Of a stretch of 13,099 bases of DNA, positions 4,987 to 13,061 are shown in pieces (the first letter of the stretch is position 1; each line of letters starts with the position of its first letter). The position numbers were made by a program, and so were the translations under genes. The stretch covers positions 1-13,099 of the forward strand of contig CAYSYA010000016.1 in NCBI GenBank assembly GCA_964435285.1, read 5' to 3'. The DNA comes from GCA-2718035 sp964435285 (GTDB taxonomy: Bacteria > Bacteroidota > Bacteroidia > Flavobacteriales > TMED113). Below the pieces are notes generated by a model. It was not told where the DNA came from, did no database searches, and saw nothing but the letters and a program-made list of their open reading frames with translations.

Positions 4987-7977
4987 ATGTTTTTAAAGTT
5001 TTTTTATTTTGTTTTTTTAATATTTAATATAAATTTTATTTTTTCACAATCTCTTTATATTTCACCCGATGGAGAAGATGTTAGTGGAGATGGTTCAATT
5101 AATAATCCTTTTCTTACAATTCAAAAAGCAATTGATTTTGGTGCGTCTGAAGTTTTATTATTAGAGGGTGTTTATTCAAACGTTGAAGATATTACAGCAT
5201 CAAATGTTATTATAAGGCCAAATAACAGTGATAATGTTGTTTTTAATGGAACTATAACAATTAATGAACCAGGAATAGTTAATTCTCAATGGGTTCAACA
5301 CAGTGGAAATATTTTTAAAACTTATGTAGATGAAGATATTTGGCAATTATTTTCTAATAATCAGGAAATGGTGATGGCTAGATGGCCTAATTCTTCTTTC
5401 GAAAATGATATGATTTATAATAATGACACTTGGGCTCATTCAGCTGATGAAGATCCTGACGGAATAGTTAATGATATAACTGATTTGAATAGTTTGTCAC
5501 TAGAGTCAAAAGAACTTTCAGACTTTAGTAATGATGACATTTCAGGGGCAATAATGATTGCTAATTTTGGTTCTTTTAAAACAAAAAATAAAATAGTTAG
5601 TTCTTCAGGTCTTGATATTCCTAACAAAAAGTTTGAATATGAGGCAATAGGAAATGAGTATAGAGATAAGCATCATTATTATTTTTTAGAAGGAAAATTG
5701 GCTTTTTTAGATTCGCCGAATGAGTGGTTTTATGACGGACAGTACTTATATATGTGGAGTTTAACTGGGGACGGAAGTGATCTTGAAAATTCAATAATTA
5801 GAGCTAAAAATAAAACTTTTGCATATAATATTACAAATAGTTCTAATGTAACTATTCAGGGTATAAAGTTTTTTGCATCAACAGTTACAATTCAAAATAG
5901 TTATGCCATAACTATAAGTGATAATATTTTTAGTTATCCAAGCTACTCAAAAAGAATGCTTGGAGATTTATCTTCTCCATTAGTCACCAACATAGATCAG
6001 GACTTGAATTCTTCTTTTCTCCCTTCTTCTTCTTCAAGTTCTTATTGTACTTTTTCGGGAAATGTTTTTGAACACACAGAAGGTGAAGCATTAATTATGT
6101 CAGGAGATAATCATTTAATTACTAATAATTATTTTCATCACATTGATTGGTCTTGTTCAGAAATCCAAGGAATTGGCCTCAGTATTTACGCCACTGGTTC
6201 TAATATTACTTTTAGTCATAACATAATGCATACTACTGGTGCATCTGCAACATTAAACATGGGGGAAAGAGCAATTATTTCTTATAATGATATTTCTAAC
6301 ACAGGTTTAGCTCAAAGTGATGGTGCAATTGTTCAAATAACAAAAAATATAGTTGAGTCATCTGTTACATCTTATAATTGGTTACATGATTCTGAAAAAA
6401 TGGGTTTTAGATTTGATGCTCCATCTGGCTCAGCTGATATAGCAGGTACAGAGGGTTTAGCTCATCACAATGTGATTTGGAATATTGGTAAAAATGGATT
6501 TGGTGGTATTGGAATGATGATAAAGGGAGATAATCATGAAATTTATAATAATACTGTTTTCAATTGTGAGAAAACTGACATTTTAATTCTTGATGAAAAT
6601 GGTTTAACAAATTTAGACACGTATACAGAAAATAATGCTGCTGATGTTATTTCTAATCATAGAACTAATTATGTTGATAGTGAAGATGAAATTCCAGGAT
6701 TTACTAATAACAATTATTCACTTTATTCCGATCATACAAATAACTTTACTTCAACAATTGACCCATTATTAACAAATTCTGTCCAGACTATTTCTTATTC
6801 ACCAAATGAAGTTTTAGAAAATAGATTTTTGTATAATTTTTCTCCCACTAGTCCATTGTTGATTGATCAAGGTAAGATTATAAATACAATTTCAGATCCA
6901 ATTGAATCTCATCCTAATGTATTTCAAGCTGATATAACTTATGGTTACCAAGGAGATTTTCCTGATATAGGAGCATATGAATCCGCTAGTGAATTATGGA
7001 TACCAGGAATTGATTTTACTCCACTTACTTATCCTTGGGAATGGCCAATTTTTCAAAATACAATTTTGGGCTGTTTAGATCCATTAGCATGTAATTTTGA
7101 TGAGATGGCTACAGAGGATGATGGTAATTGTATATTTGCCCAAGTTTATTATAATTGTAGTAATATTTGTTTAAATGACTTTGATGGAGATGGCGTGTGT
7201 GATGAATTAGAAATTTTAGGATGTACTGACGATATGGCTTGTAATTTTGATTCTAGTGCTACAGAAAACTTTTCGTGTTTATATCCAATTCAATTTTATG
7301 ATTGCAATTTAAATTGTTTGAATGATGCAGATGGAGATGGTGTATGTGATGAACTTGAGATTTATGGATGTACAGATTCTGAAGCATACAACTTTGATGT
7401 AAATTCCACAGAAAATGATGGTTCGTGTATTGATATATATGAGGGATGTACTGATTCTTTAGCATTTAATTTTGATTCAAATGCTAATACTGATGATGGT
7501 TCATGTATTGATATTTATGAGGGTTGTACGGATTCTTTAGCATTTAATTTTGATCCAAACGCTAATACAGATGATGGATCTTGTGTTCCAGTTATTTTCG
7601 ACTGTATTAATGAACTAGCTTGTAATTTTAACTCTATTGCTAATACTGATGATGGTTCTTGTATTTTTCCATTTGATTTATATGGAGTAGGTTATTTAGA
7701 TTGTAACGGAAATTGTTTGTTTGACTTTGATATCGATGGTATTTGTGATCAATTTGATAATTGTGTCGAGGTATATAACCCTAATCAGGATGATTTAAAC
7801 GGTGATGGAATAGGTGATGCCTGTGATGGGGTAGATATTGAAGAAAATAATATTAATAAGGTTATTTTAAAAATAACTGATGTTTTAGGTAGAGATATAT
7901 ATTATTCAAATAAAAATAATTTTCTAATATATATTTTTAATGATGGTACGGTTGAAAAAAAATATTATGGTAATTAA
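4987..7977 (+). CDS. Secreted right-handed parallel beta-helix protein with GCTD repeats and T9SS-like tail
   Basis: A 996-residue exported surface or extracellular protein. Order: signal peptide (1-20, ending FIFSQ); DUF1565-like opening LYISPDGED...NNPFLTIQKAI (23-49); a long parallel beta-helix (about 60-560) with repeated Asn-rich rungs such as SNVTIQGIKFF, NHLITNNYF, SNITFSHNIM and NHEIYNNTVF; a proline/tryptophan-rich link (about 670-693); six Cys/Asp repeats (695-892); a thrombospondin-3-like calcium motif (DLNGDGIGDACDG, 936-948); and a short T9SS-like tail (956-996). Beta-helices of this type include polysaccharide lyases (PL6-like) and adhesins; no catalytic residues can be assigned confidently, so glycan binding or cleavage is inference. 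A Ser-rich patch lies at 342-352. It is tail to tail with the CapA gene, 3 bp apart. Confidence 0.85.
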   Translation: MFLKFFYFVFLIFNINFIFSQSLYISPDGEDVSGDGSINNPFLTIQKAIDFGASEVLLLEGVYSNVEDITASNVIIRPNNSDNVVFNGTITINEPGIVNSQWVQHSGNIFKTYVDEDIWQLFSNNQEMVMARWPNSSFENDMIYNNDTWAHSADEDPDGIVNDITDLNSLSLESKELSDFSNDDISGAIMIANFGSFKTKNKIVSSSGLDIPNKKFEYEAIGNEYRDKHHYYFLEGKLAFLDSPNEWFYDGQYLYMWSLTGDGSDLENSIIRAKNKTFAYNITNSSNVTIQGIKFFASTVTIQNSYAITISDNIFSYPSYSKRMLGDLSSPLVTNIDQDLNSSFLPSSSSSSYCTFSGNVFEHTEGEALIMSGDNHLITNNYFHHIDWSCSEIQGIGLSIYATGSNITFSHNIMHTTGASATLNMGERAIISYNDISNTGLAQSDGAIVQITKNIVESSVTSYNWLHDSEKMGFRFDAPSGSADIAGTEGLAHHNVIWNIGKNGFGGIGMMIKGDNHEIYNNTVFNCEKTDILILDENGLTNLDTYTENNAADVISNHRTNYVDSEDEIPGFTNNNYSLYSDHTNNFTSTIDPLLTNSVQTISYSPNEVLENRFLYNFSPTSPLLIDQGKIINTISDPIESHPNVFQADITYGYQGDFPDIGAYESASELWIPGIDFTPLTYPWEWPIFQNTILGCLDPLACNFDEMATEDDGNCIFAQVYYNCSNICLNDFDGDGVCDELEILGCTDDMACNFDSSATENFSCLYPIQFYDCNLNCLNDADGDGVCDELEIYGCTDSEAYNFDVNSTENDGSCIDIYEGCTDSLAFNFDSNANTDDGSCIDIYEGCTDSLAFNFDPNANTDDGSCVPVIFDCINELACNFNSIANTDDGSCIFPFDLYGVGYLDCNGNCLFDFDIDGICDQFDNCVEVYNPNQDDLNGDGIGDACDGVDIEENNINKVILKITDVLGRDIYYSNKNNFLIYIFNDGTVEKKYYGN
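7069..7662 (+). repeat. Six GCTD...NFD...DDGSC repeats within the beta-helix protein gene
   Basis: Six units of about 20-21 residues start at residues 695, 745, 794, 820, 846 and 872. Each has a first Cys, an Asn-Phe-Asp/Asn core and a final Gly/Ser-x-Cys. The first three are separated by roughly 49 residues, the spacers after units 1 and 2 holding a near-repeated CLND-[FA]-DGDGVCDELEI block; the last four are 26 residues apart. Paired cysteines suggest one disulfide per unit, and the Asp-rich DGDG loops suggest calcium binding; both are inference. Such repeats are common in secreted marine Bacteroidota proteins, with unclear function. Confidence 0.85.
7444..7599 (+). repeat. Two tandem near-identical 78-bp units
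   Basis: Residues 820-845 and 846-871 are identical except for one Ser/Pro difference before NAN and the end of the linker, where the second copy diverges. At DNA level the two 78-bp units differ mainly at third codon positions. This indicates a unit duplication that is recent relative to the other repeats, in frame, as expected for repeat-number variation in a surface protein. Confidence 0.75.
7852..7974 (+). other. Abbreviated T9SS type A-like C-terminal signal (coding segment)
   Basis: Residues 956-996 of the beta-helix protein run LKITDVLGRD, then a short loop and LIYIFNDGTVEKK. This is the classic last part of a T9SS type A sorting domain; as in the other secreted protein of the window, the opening YPNP strand is absent. 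The predicted role is export across the outer membrane and surface anchoring. Confidence 0.7.
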
Positions 7978-7984
7978 AAATTAC
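7970..7984. terminator. Weak bidirectional hairpin at a convergent gene junction
   Basis: GTAATT (7970-7975), AAA, AATTAC (7979-7984) is a perfect 6-bp dyad containing both stop codons of the beta-helix and CapA genes. It is followed by TTTT on the plus strand and, read from the other strand, by A/T-rich coding DNA. The stem is all A/T but one pair, so it would be unstable as an RNA terminator and is reported only as a candidate. Confidence 0.25.
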
Positions 7985-9222
7985 TTTTCAGTTATATTTA
8001 TATTTTCATTTTGAAATAATTTTCTCGAATCTGCAATAAATAATTTCATTGCATTTTTAGACTTTTCGTCAAGTCCTATGAAATTTTTTTTTTCATACTC
8101 TTTACAAGGAAGTATTTTGAAAACTTCCTTACCATCAATAATTGGTTTATGAACCCAAGTCAAATAGTAACCTGTTTCTGAAATTTTAGTTTTTTCTTGT
8201 TTTTTTGTTAGTAATAGTTCAATCATTGCTCCTCCATCTTTTTTTCTTGCTCTTTGGTTAGAAACATAATTTCCTAAAGAGTACGCAATTACTTTTTCAT
8301 TTTCTTCACCACAATTTTTTAAAAATTCCATTTTTTGTAATACATGAGGGTGCGCACCTATGATTATATCAGCACCTTCACGAAATAAAAAAGAGGCTAT
8401 TTTTTTTTGTTTGTTTGAAGGTTGTGATTTGTATTCAGGTCCCCAATGCATTACTACAATAAGTTTATCAAGATTTTGTTGTTTACTTCTTTGAATGTCT
8501 TTTCGAATGGAATTGGTATCAATTTGATTTACCACTGTTGGGTATGGTACAGGCATTCCATTAGTTCCATAAGTATAATTTAGTAAACCAACTTTAATAT
8601 TATTTTTTTCTAAAACAAGTAAATTATTTTTTTTGAATTCACTTGAATCTCTGAAGCTACCAGTATGTTTAATATTCAAAGAATCTAATACATCTAAGGT
8701 TCGTAACACACCTTTTTTTCCTCTGTCACAAGTATGATTGTTCGAGGTGACTAAAACATCAATTCCATTATTTTTACATGCAACAGCAAGTTCATCAGGT
8801 GATGAGAATTTAGGATACCCTTTAAAAGGGGGACCTGCTAATGTAACTTCAAGATTAGCTATTGCAAAATCTGCCCCCGAAATTAAATGTCTTACCTCTT
8901 CAAAAACAGGATTATAATTATATGTTTTTGTTTTTTTGTTATATGCAGACTTTATTTGACCATCATGTCCCATTACATCTCCCATAAAAATCAAACTTAA
9001 AGAATCAACTTTTGTAAGGTTTTTTATACTATCTTCTAATAAATTATTTATTGATTTAAATTGAGAGTTTTTAAGTAAAAGACTGTCATTTGAATTTTCT
9101 AATTCATTTATTATTGCTTTAAGTCTCATTTTAGAGAGACCTTTTAAATTTATTTCTTGAGCATCTACAAAAAAGAAAGAAAAAATTAAAAGAAAGTAGG
9201 AGATTAATAGTTTTTTTTTCAT
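7981..9222 (-). CDS. Exported CapA-family (metallophosphatase-like) protein
   Basis: A 413-residue protein of the CapA / poly-gamma-glutamate-synthesis family, whose calcineurin-like fold binds metals. It begins with a signal peptide (MKKK, hydrophobic to about 18, likely cut at VDAQ), then a Leu/Asn/Ser-rich linker (about 24-70) that could form a short coiled segment. The catalytic-type motifs follow in order: GDVMGHD (81-87), ANLE (122-125), SNNH (160-163), MHWGPEY (258-264), GAHPHV (289-294) and SLGNYVSNQ (315-323), so all metal-site blocks are present. No capBC genes are nearby, so a role in polyglutamate capsule synthesis is not supported; a periplasmic or surface hydrolase acting on cell-envelope material is more plausible. 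The start ATG at 9222 is set by the signal peptide. An 83-bp divergent gap separates it from the nuclease operon. Confidence 0.87.
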   Translation of the reverse strand: MKKKLLISYFLLIFSFFFVDAQEINLKGLSKMRLKAIINELENSNDSLLLKNSQFKSINNLLEDSIKNLTKVDSLSLIFMGDVMGHDGQIKSAYNKKTKTYNYNPVFEEVRHLISGADFAIANLEVTLAGPPFKGYPKFSSPDELAVACKNNGIDVLVTSNNHTCDRGKKGVLRTLDVLDSLNIKHTGSFRDSSEFKKNNLLVLEKNNIKVGLLNYTYGTNGMPVPYPTVVNQIDTNSIRKDIQRSKQQNLDKLIVVMHWGPEYKSQPSNKQKKIASFLFREGADIIIGAHPHVLQKMEFLKNCGEENEKVIAYSLGNYVSNQRARKKDGGAMIELLLTKKQEKTKISETGYYLTWVHKPIIDGKEVFKILPCKEYEKKNFIGLDEKSKNAMKLFIADSRKLFQNENINITEK

Positions 9223-9305
9223 TGATGTATTTATTTATTTAAACTTCATTAATTTAATCATTATATTAGAGACGAGAACAAAAAATTATTTTTTTATCCA
9301 TTAAA

Positions 9306-10778
9306 ATGCCCAGAAAGTATTTATCTAAGTCTACATTTATCACGGGATTACAATGTCCTAAAGCTTTATATTTAAAAAAATATAAACCTGAATTGGCCGA
9401 TGAGATTACTTTATCCAAGCAAAATATTTTTGATGTAGGATCACAAGTTGGAGTATTAGCTCAAAAATTATTTCCAGGAGGTGTTGACGCCAGTCCAGAA
9501 CATTATAGTAAATTACCTGAGTCAATTAATTATACTAATAAATTAATTAACGATGGATGTGAAATAATTTATGAAGCTGGTTTTGAATTTGACTATGTGA
9601 GGTGTTTTGTTGACGTGCTAGTAAAAAAAGATGGAAAATGGCACATATACGAAGTAAAAAGTTCAACAACTATCTCAGACACTTATATTAAAGATGCATC
9701 TCTGCAATACTATGTTTTAAAAAATTGTGGATTAGATATTGATAATGTTTCAATTGTTCATCTTAACAATAAGTATGTTAAAGAAGGTAATATAGATATT
9801 TTCAAATTATTTAAAATTGTACCTGTTTTAGAAAAAATTCAAACAAACATAGATTTTGTTCCAATCAAATTACAAGAATTACACAAAGTTTTATCTAATG
9901 AAGAAACTCCTAAAATTGAAATAGGGAATCATTGTAATAAACCATATGAGTGTGACTTTAAAGGACATTGTTGGAATAAGGTTCCTAAATACAGTGTTTT
10001 AAATATATCAAGACTAAAAGCAGATACTAAATGGGACCTATATAACTCTGGTTACATAAATATCACAGATGTACCTTTAGATATAAAAATGTCAGCAAAT
10101 CAAAGGATTCAAGTTGATTGTGAAATAAATCAAAGTACTTTATTAAACAAGAAAAAAATAAAGGATTTTATTGATAATTTATCTGATGATATTTTTCACT
10201 TAGATTTTGAGACAGTAGGTCTAGCAATTCCTGTTAATGATGGATTAAAACCTTATCAACAAATTCCTTTTCAATATTCACTACATCATGAAAAAAATGG
10301 TAAAATAATTGAACATTATGAGTTTTTAGCTGAACCAAATAAAGATTTTAGAGAAGACTTCATTAAATCTTTAATTAAAAATTTAATGCATGATGGAGAC
10401 ATTTTAGTTTATAATATTGGATTTGAAAGAGGAAAATTAAATGATTTAATTAAATTTTTTCCAAAATATGAGCATGAACTACAAAGTATAATTGAAAGAA
10501 TGAAAGATCTAATGATTCCCTTTAAAGAAAAGTGGTTTTATTTACCAGAGATGCAAGGAAGTTATTCTATAAAAAAAGTTCTACCTGCATTAGTACCCGA
10601 ATTAACTTATGAAAAATTAGCAATTAATAAGGGTGATGTAGCGAGTTTAGAATTTTTAAATCTTGATAAAAAACCTTTAGAGTTACAGAAAAAGATTAGA
10701 GTTGATTTACTTGAATATTGTAAATTAGATACATTTGCAATGTATAAAATTTTAGAAGTTTTAAGAAAAAAAGTTTAG
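9306..10778 (+). CDS. DUF2779 protein: Cas4/RecB-like nuclease fused to RNase H-like exonuclease
   Basis: A 490-residue cytoplasmic protein with two nuclease-like halves. The N-terminal half looks like a PD-(D/E)xK nuclease of Cas4/RecB type: Asp103 in FVDVLV, Glu116-Val-Lys118 in YEVKSS, and Gln134 followed by YYVL as the QxxxY-type motif. Four cysteines arranged as in Cas4/AddB iron-sulfur nucleases flank it: Cys17 (QCPKALYL), Cys210, Cys216 and Cys222. The C-terminal half (about 290-490) is the DUF2779 domain with DEDD-exonuclease signs: HLDFET (Asp300, Glu302), LVYNIGFERGKL (367-378) and YCKLDTFAMY (471-480, Asp475). Expected activity is DNA or RNA processing, but substrate and pathway are unknown. 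It is first in an operon with an orphan membrane protein and a thioesterase; there are no cas genes nearby. Confidence 0.85.
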   Translation: MPRKYLSKSTFITGLQCPKALYLKKYKPELADEITLSKQNIFDVGSQVGVLAQKLFPGGVDASPEHYSKLPESINYTNKLINDGCEIIYEAGFEFDYVRCFVDVLVKKDGKWHIYEVKSSTTISDTYIKDASLQYYVLKNCGLDIDNVSIVHLNNKYVKEGNIDIFKLFKIVPVLEKIQTNIDFVPIKLQELHKVLSNEETPKIEIGNHCNKPYECDFKGHCWNKVPKYSVLNISRLKADTKWDLYNSGYINITDVPLDIKMSANQRIQVDCEINQSTLLNKKKIKDFIDNLSDDIFHLDFETVGLAIPVNDGLKPYQQIPFQYSLHHEKNGKIIEHYEFLAEPNKDFREDFIKSLIKNLMHDGDILVYNIGFERGKLNDLIKFFPKYEHELQSIIERMKDLMIPFKEKWFYLPEMQGSYSIKKVLPALVPELTYEKLAINKGDVASLEFLNLDKKPLELQKKIRVDLLEYCKLDTFAMYKILEVLRKKV

Positions 10779-10779
10779 A

Positions 10780-11247
10780 ATGGATTTTTCTCAGATGTTA
10801 TTTATTTTTCTTTGTTTTATTTTAATTTGGTTAGTTATAAAATTTGTAACTAAATTTTTGTATAAAATTCTTCTATTAATTTTTATTATTCTAATTCTTA
10901 TATACTCTTTTTTTAATTTCACTGAAAATAATATTTTTGACACAATGCAAGAATTATATTGTGAAGAAGAAAGTAAGGTAGATAATTTAAAATGTACTTG
11001 TTTTGTAAACAATATTATTAGTGATTTTAAAATAAGAAATAATGATTTAAGTAATAAAGAATTAGAAGAACTAAAAAATAATACTTCAAAATCATTCCAT
11101 GAGTTTATTAAGTCATATAACTCCACAAAACATGTCATTCATAGTTGTTTTGAAGAAAATGGTCAATCAGGTGGGATGATTGAAGAAATTAAAAATGATA
11201 TTATAAAAAAAACAAGAAATCCTTTAAAATTATTTAATAATAAATAA
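10780..11247 (+). CDS. Unrecognised two-TM protein with four cysteines
   Basis: I do not recognise this 155-residue protein. Residues 5-24 and 27-46 are strongly hydrophobic with a few lysines between, giving one hairpin or two membrane helices. The remainder (47-155) is polar, charged and probably helical, with Cys61, Cys72, Cys74 (KCTCF) and Cys123 (HSCFEE). If this part faces the periplasm, the four cysteines could form two disulfides; that is inference. It starts 1 bp after the nuclease gene stop and its own stop overlaps the thioesterase start (TAATG), so translation is coupled in a three-gene operon. A membrane-anchored partner for the nuclease is one idea, without direct support. Base composition is like the neighbours. 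Confidence 0.7.
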   Translation: MDFSQMLFIFLCFILIWLVIKFVTKFLYKILLLIFIILILIYSFFNFTENNIFDTMQELYCEEESKVDNLKCTCFVNNIISDFKIRNNDLSNKELEELKNNTSKSFHEFIKSYNSTKHVIHSCFEENGQSGGMIEEIKNDIIKKTRNPLKLFNNK

Positions 11248-11651
11248 TGAAACATAATTATAAAATTCAAGACTTCAAATTTCAACACGTAATTAAAACT
11301 AGATATAGAGATCTTGATTCATTTAATCATGTAAATAATGCAACATTTTTAAGTTATTTTGAGGATGCAAGAATATTGTTTTTTAACAGATGGAATGTAA
11401 ATAAAAATGACAGGTCTCTAATTGTAGCATCAATCAATATTGATTATATAAAGCAAGTTAAACATCCATCAGATTTAATTATATGTCAAAAAATAAGTAG
11501 AATTGGCACTAAAAGTTTTGATAATTATTCAGTCATATTTTGTAATGATGAATTAGTTTGTGTTTCTAAAACAACAATTGTATGCTACAATTTTGTTTTA
11601 AATAAATCAGTACAAGTTTATGATGAAATAAAACAGGATTTAAATTTGTAA
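11247..11651 (+). CDS. Hotdog-fold acyl-CoA thioesterase (4HBT-like)
   Basis: A 134-residue single-domain protein of the 4-hydroxybenzoyl-CoA thioesterase-like hotdog family, hydrolysing acyl-CoA (or acyl-ACP) to free acid and thiol. The diagnostic block TRYRDLDSFNHVNNATFLSYFEDAR begins at residue 18 as TRYRDLD, with Asp22/Asp24 as candidate catalytic acids, His28, Asn30-Asn31, and then YFEDAR (37-42). The central helix leads into strands SINIDYIKQV (62-71) and the C-terminal region. It usually works as a tetramer or dimer; the substrate cannot be told from sequence. Its ATG overlaps the stop of the upstream membrane protein gene by one base. It ends tail to tail with the cold-shock gene, 3 bp apart. 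Confidence 0.85.
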   Translation: MKHNYKIQDFKFQHVIKTRYRDLDSFNHVNNATFLSYFEDARILFFNRWNVNKNDRSLIVASINIDYIKQVKHPSDLIICQKISRIGTKSFDNYSVIFCNDELVCVSKTTIVCYNFVLNKSVQVYDEIKQDLNL

Positions 11652-11654
11652 TTT

Positions 11655-11849
11655 TTAGTTAATTAATCTAACATTTACAGCATTCATACCTTTTTTCCCC
11701 TCAGTTAATTCATATTCTACAGTATCTCCTTCGCTAATTTTGTGAATGACTCCTGAAATATGTACAAAATGTGATTCTTCAGTTTTTTCCTCAATTATAA
11801 ATCCGAATCCTTTTGTCTCATTAAAAAATTTTACTGTTCCTTTTTTCAT
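11655..11849 (-). CDS. Cold-shock domain protein (CspA family)
   Basis: A 64-residue complete cold-shock domain, an OB-fold that binds single-stranded RNA and DNA and melts RNA structure. RNP1 is KGFGFI (13-18) and RNP2 is HFVHIS (27-32), with the usual opening GTVKFFNETKGFGFI and the later GDTVEYEL...KGMNAVNV strands. Length matches the family (about 65-70 residues). The 57-bp gap upstream has no long 5' leader like the classical cspA thermosensor, so cold induction through that mechanism is not supported. Convergent with the thioesterase gene and downstream of the methyltransferase gene on the same strand, it may be partly read through from it. Confidence 0.93.
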   Translation of the reverse strand: MKKGTVKFFNETKGFGFIIEEKTEESHFVHISGVIHKISEGDTVEYELTEGKKGMNAVNVRLIN

Positions 11850-11906
11850 TAAAAATCTATTATGATGTGAATTTAATTATATTTCGTGTTTGTATTAACT
11901 TTTTTT

Positions 11907-13061
11907 TCATATTTTTTTTGTTCCACTATATATATCAAATTTTAAAAGATGGCATTCTAATTTTCCATTATATAGTTTATATTTTTTTGATGGTTTTAGT
12001 CCAATTAATTTGGCTCTATCCTTATCTGAAGTAATAATCCAAACAGAAGAATCTAAATAATATTTTTTAAGAATATTACCTATGTCACTATAGAAATTAT
12101 CGTTTTTGATTTCAAGTCTTTCTCCATATGGTGGGTTAAAAATCAAATGACATTTTTCATGTATTTTTTTTTGTTTAAAAAAATCAAATCTTTTTAAACT
12201 TATACTATTACTTAAATTTACTTCATTAATATTTTTTCTTGAAGCTGAAATAGCTCCAAAATGAATATCGCTACCTGATATTATGTTTAAGTCCTTTACT
12301 TCTTTTTTTTCAATTTCTTCTATTATTTTTAAATAAGTTTTTTCATTATATTCTGGCCACTTCATGAATCCAAAATTTTTTCTTTTTTTGTTAGGTGCTT
12401 GATTTTTTGCAATCAACCCAGCTTCTATTATTATTGTTCCAGAGCCGCACATAGGGTCTTTTAAAGTTGAATTTTTATTCCAACCACTTAGTAACAAAAT
12501 ACCCGCAGCTAACACCTCATTAATTGGAGCTTTTCCTTTTTGAATTCTGTAACCTCTTTTATGAAGTGATTCTCCAGATGAGTCTAAAGAAATTTGACAA
12601 TTATTATTTTTTAAATGAACATTAATAACAATAGTAGGAGTGAGTTTGTTTATTGATGGTCTTCTACCATATTTTTCACTAAATTGATCTACAATAGAGT
12701 CTTTTATTTTTTGAGATACAAATTGATTATGATTAAATGATTTTGAGTTACTAATAGTTGAATTTATGATGAAGGTGTCATTTAGTTTTATGTGATTTTC
12801 CCAGTTAATTTCTTTTGACTTGTTATATAATTCATTTTCGTTATTGGCTTTAAAAAAATAAATTGGTTTTAATATTCTTAGAGCGGTTCTCAAACAAATA
12901 TTACTTTTATAAAGTAGTTCTTCATTTCCATAGAATTCAACTGCTCTTGTTTGTTTTGTTATTTTTTTTGCACCTAATTCTTCTAATTCTTTAATTAAAA
13001 CATCCTCTAAACCATGCATGGTTTTGGCAATCATTAAAAAATCCGATTTTCTTGAATTCAT
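11907..13061 (-). CDS. THUMP-domain class I SAM-dependent rRNA methyltransferase (RlmL N-half/YpsC-like)
   Basis: A 384-residue protein, about the length of stand-alone YpsC-type enzymes and shorter than the fused E. coli RlmL. It transfers methyl from S-adenosylmethionine, most likely to guanine N2 of 23S rRNA (m2G2445 in the E. coli homologue). The N-terminal FLMIAKTMHGLEDVLIKEL block (8-26) and the region to about 160 form the ferredoxin-like plus THUMP RNA-binding part, closing with SSGESLHKRGYR (161-172). The methyltransferase domain carries DPMCGSGT (202-209), SGSDI (262-266) and the N6/N2-MTase motif NPPYGERL (309-316). All key motifs are intact. It starts at an ATG set by the conserved N-terminus, ends in TGA and is upstream of the cold-shock gene. 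Confidence 0.92.
   Translation of the reverse strand: MNSRKSDFLMIAKTMHGLEDVLIKELEELGAKKITKQTRAVEFYGNEELLYKSNICLRTALRILKPIYFFKANNENELYNKSKEINWENHIKLNDTFIINSTISNSKSFNHNQFVSQKIKDSIVDQFSEKYGRRPSINKLTPTIVINVHLKNNNCQISLDSSGESLHKRGYRIQKGKAPINEVLAAGILLLSGWNKNSTLKDPMCGSGTIIIEAGLIAKNQAPNKKRKNFGFMKWPEYNEKTYLKIIEEIEKKEVKDLNIISGSDIHFGAISASRKNINEVNLSNSISLKRFDFFKQKKIHEKCHLIFNPPYGERLEIKNDNFYSDIGNILKKYYLDSSVWIITSDKDRAKLIGLKPSKKYKLYNGKLECHLLKFDIYSGTKKI

Noticed and set aside
5436..5627. Minus-strand open frame inside the beta-helix gene
   Set aside because: Antisense shadow of a clear protein with signal peptide and repeats.
7259..7465. His-rich minus-strand frame under the GCTD repeats
   Set aside because: The His richness is the reverse complement of repeated Asp/Gly/Cys codons; it is not an independent gene.
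7955..7962. A8 run near the end of the beta-helix gene as a frameshift site
   Set aside because: The given frame keeps the expected VEKK finish right through the run and stops normally 12 bp later; a shifted frame would run into the CapA gene. No evidence of an error from sequence alone.
7981..9222. Polyglutamate capsule synthesis locus
   Set aside because: Only a CapA-family protein is present; no CapB/CapC ligase or other capsule genes occur in the window.
9306..10778. CRISPR-associated Cas4
   Set aside because: The N-terminal half is Cas4-like, but there is no CRISPR array or other cas gene, and the C-terminal DUF2779 half identifies a separate family.
10791..11138. Minus-strand frame opposite the two-TM protein
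   Set aside because: The plus-strand gene is coupled at both ends (1-bp gap and TAATG overlap), while this frame has no partner, leader or recognisable content.
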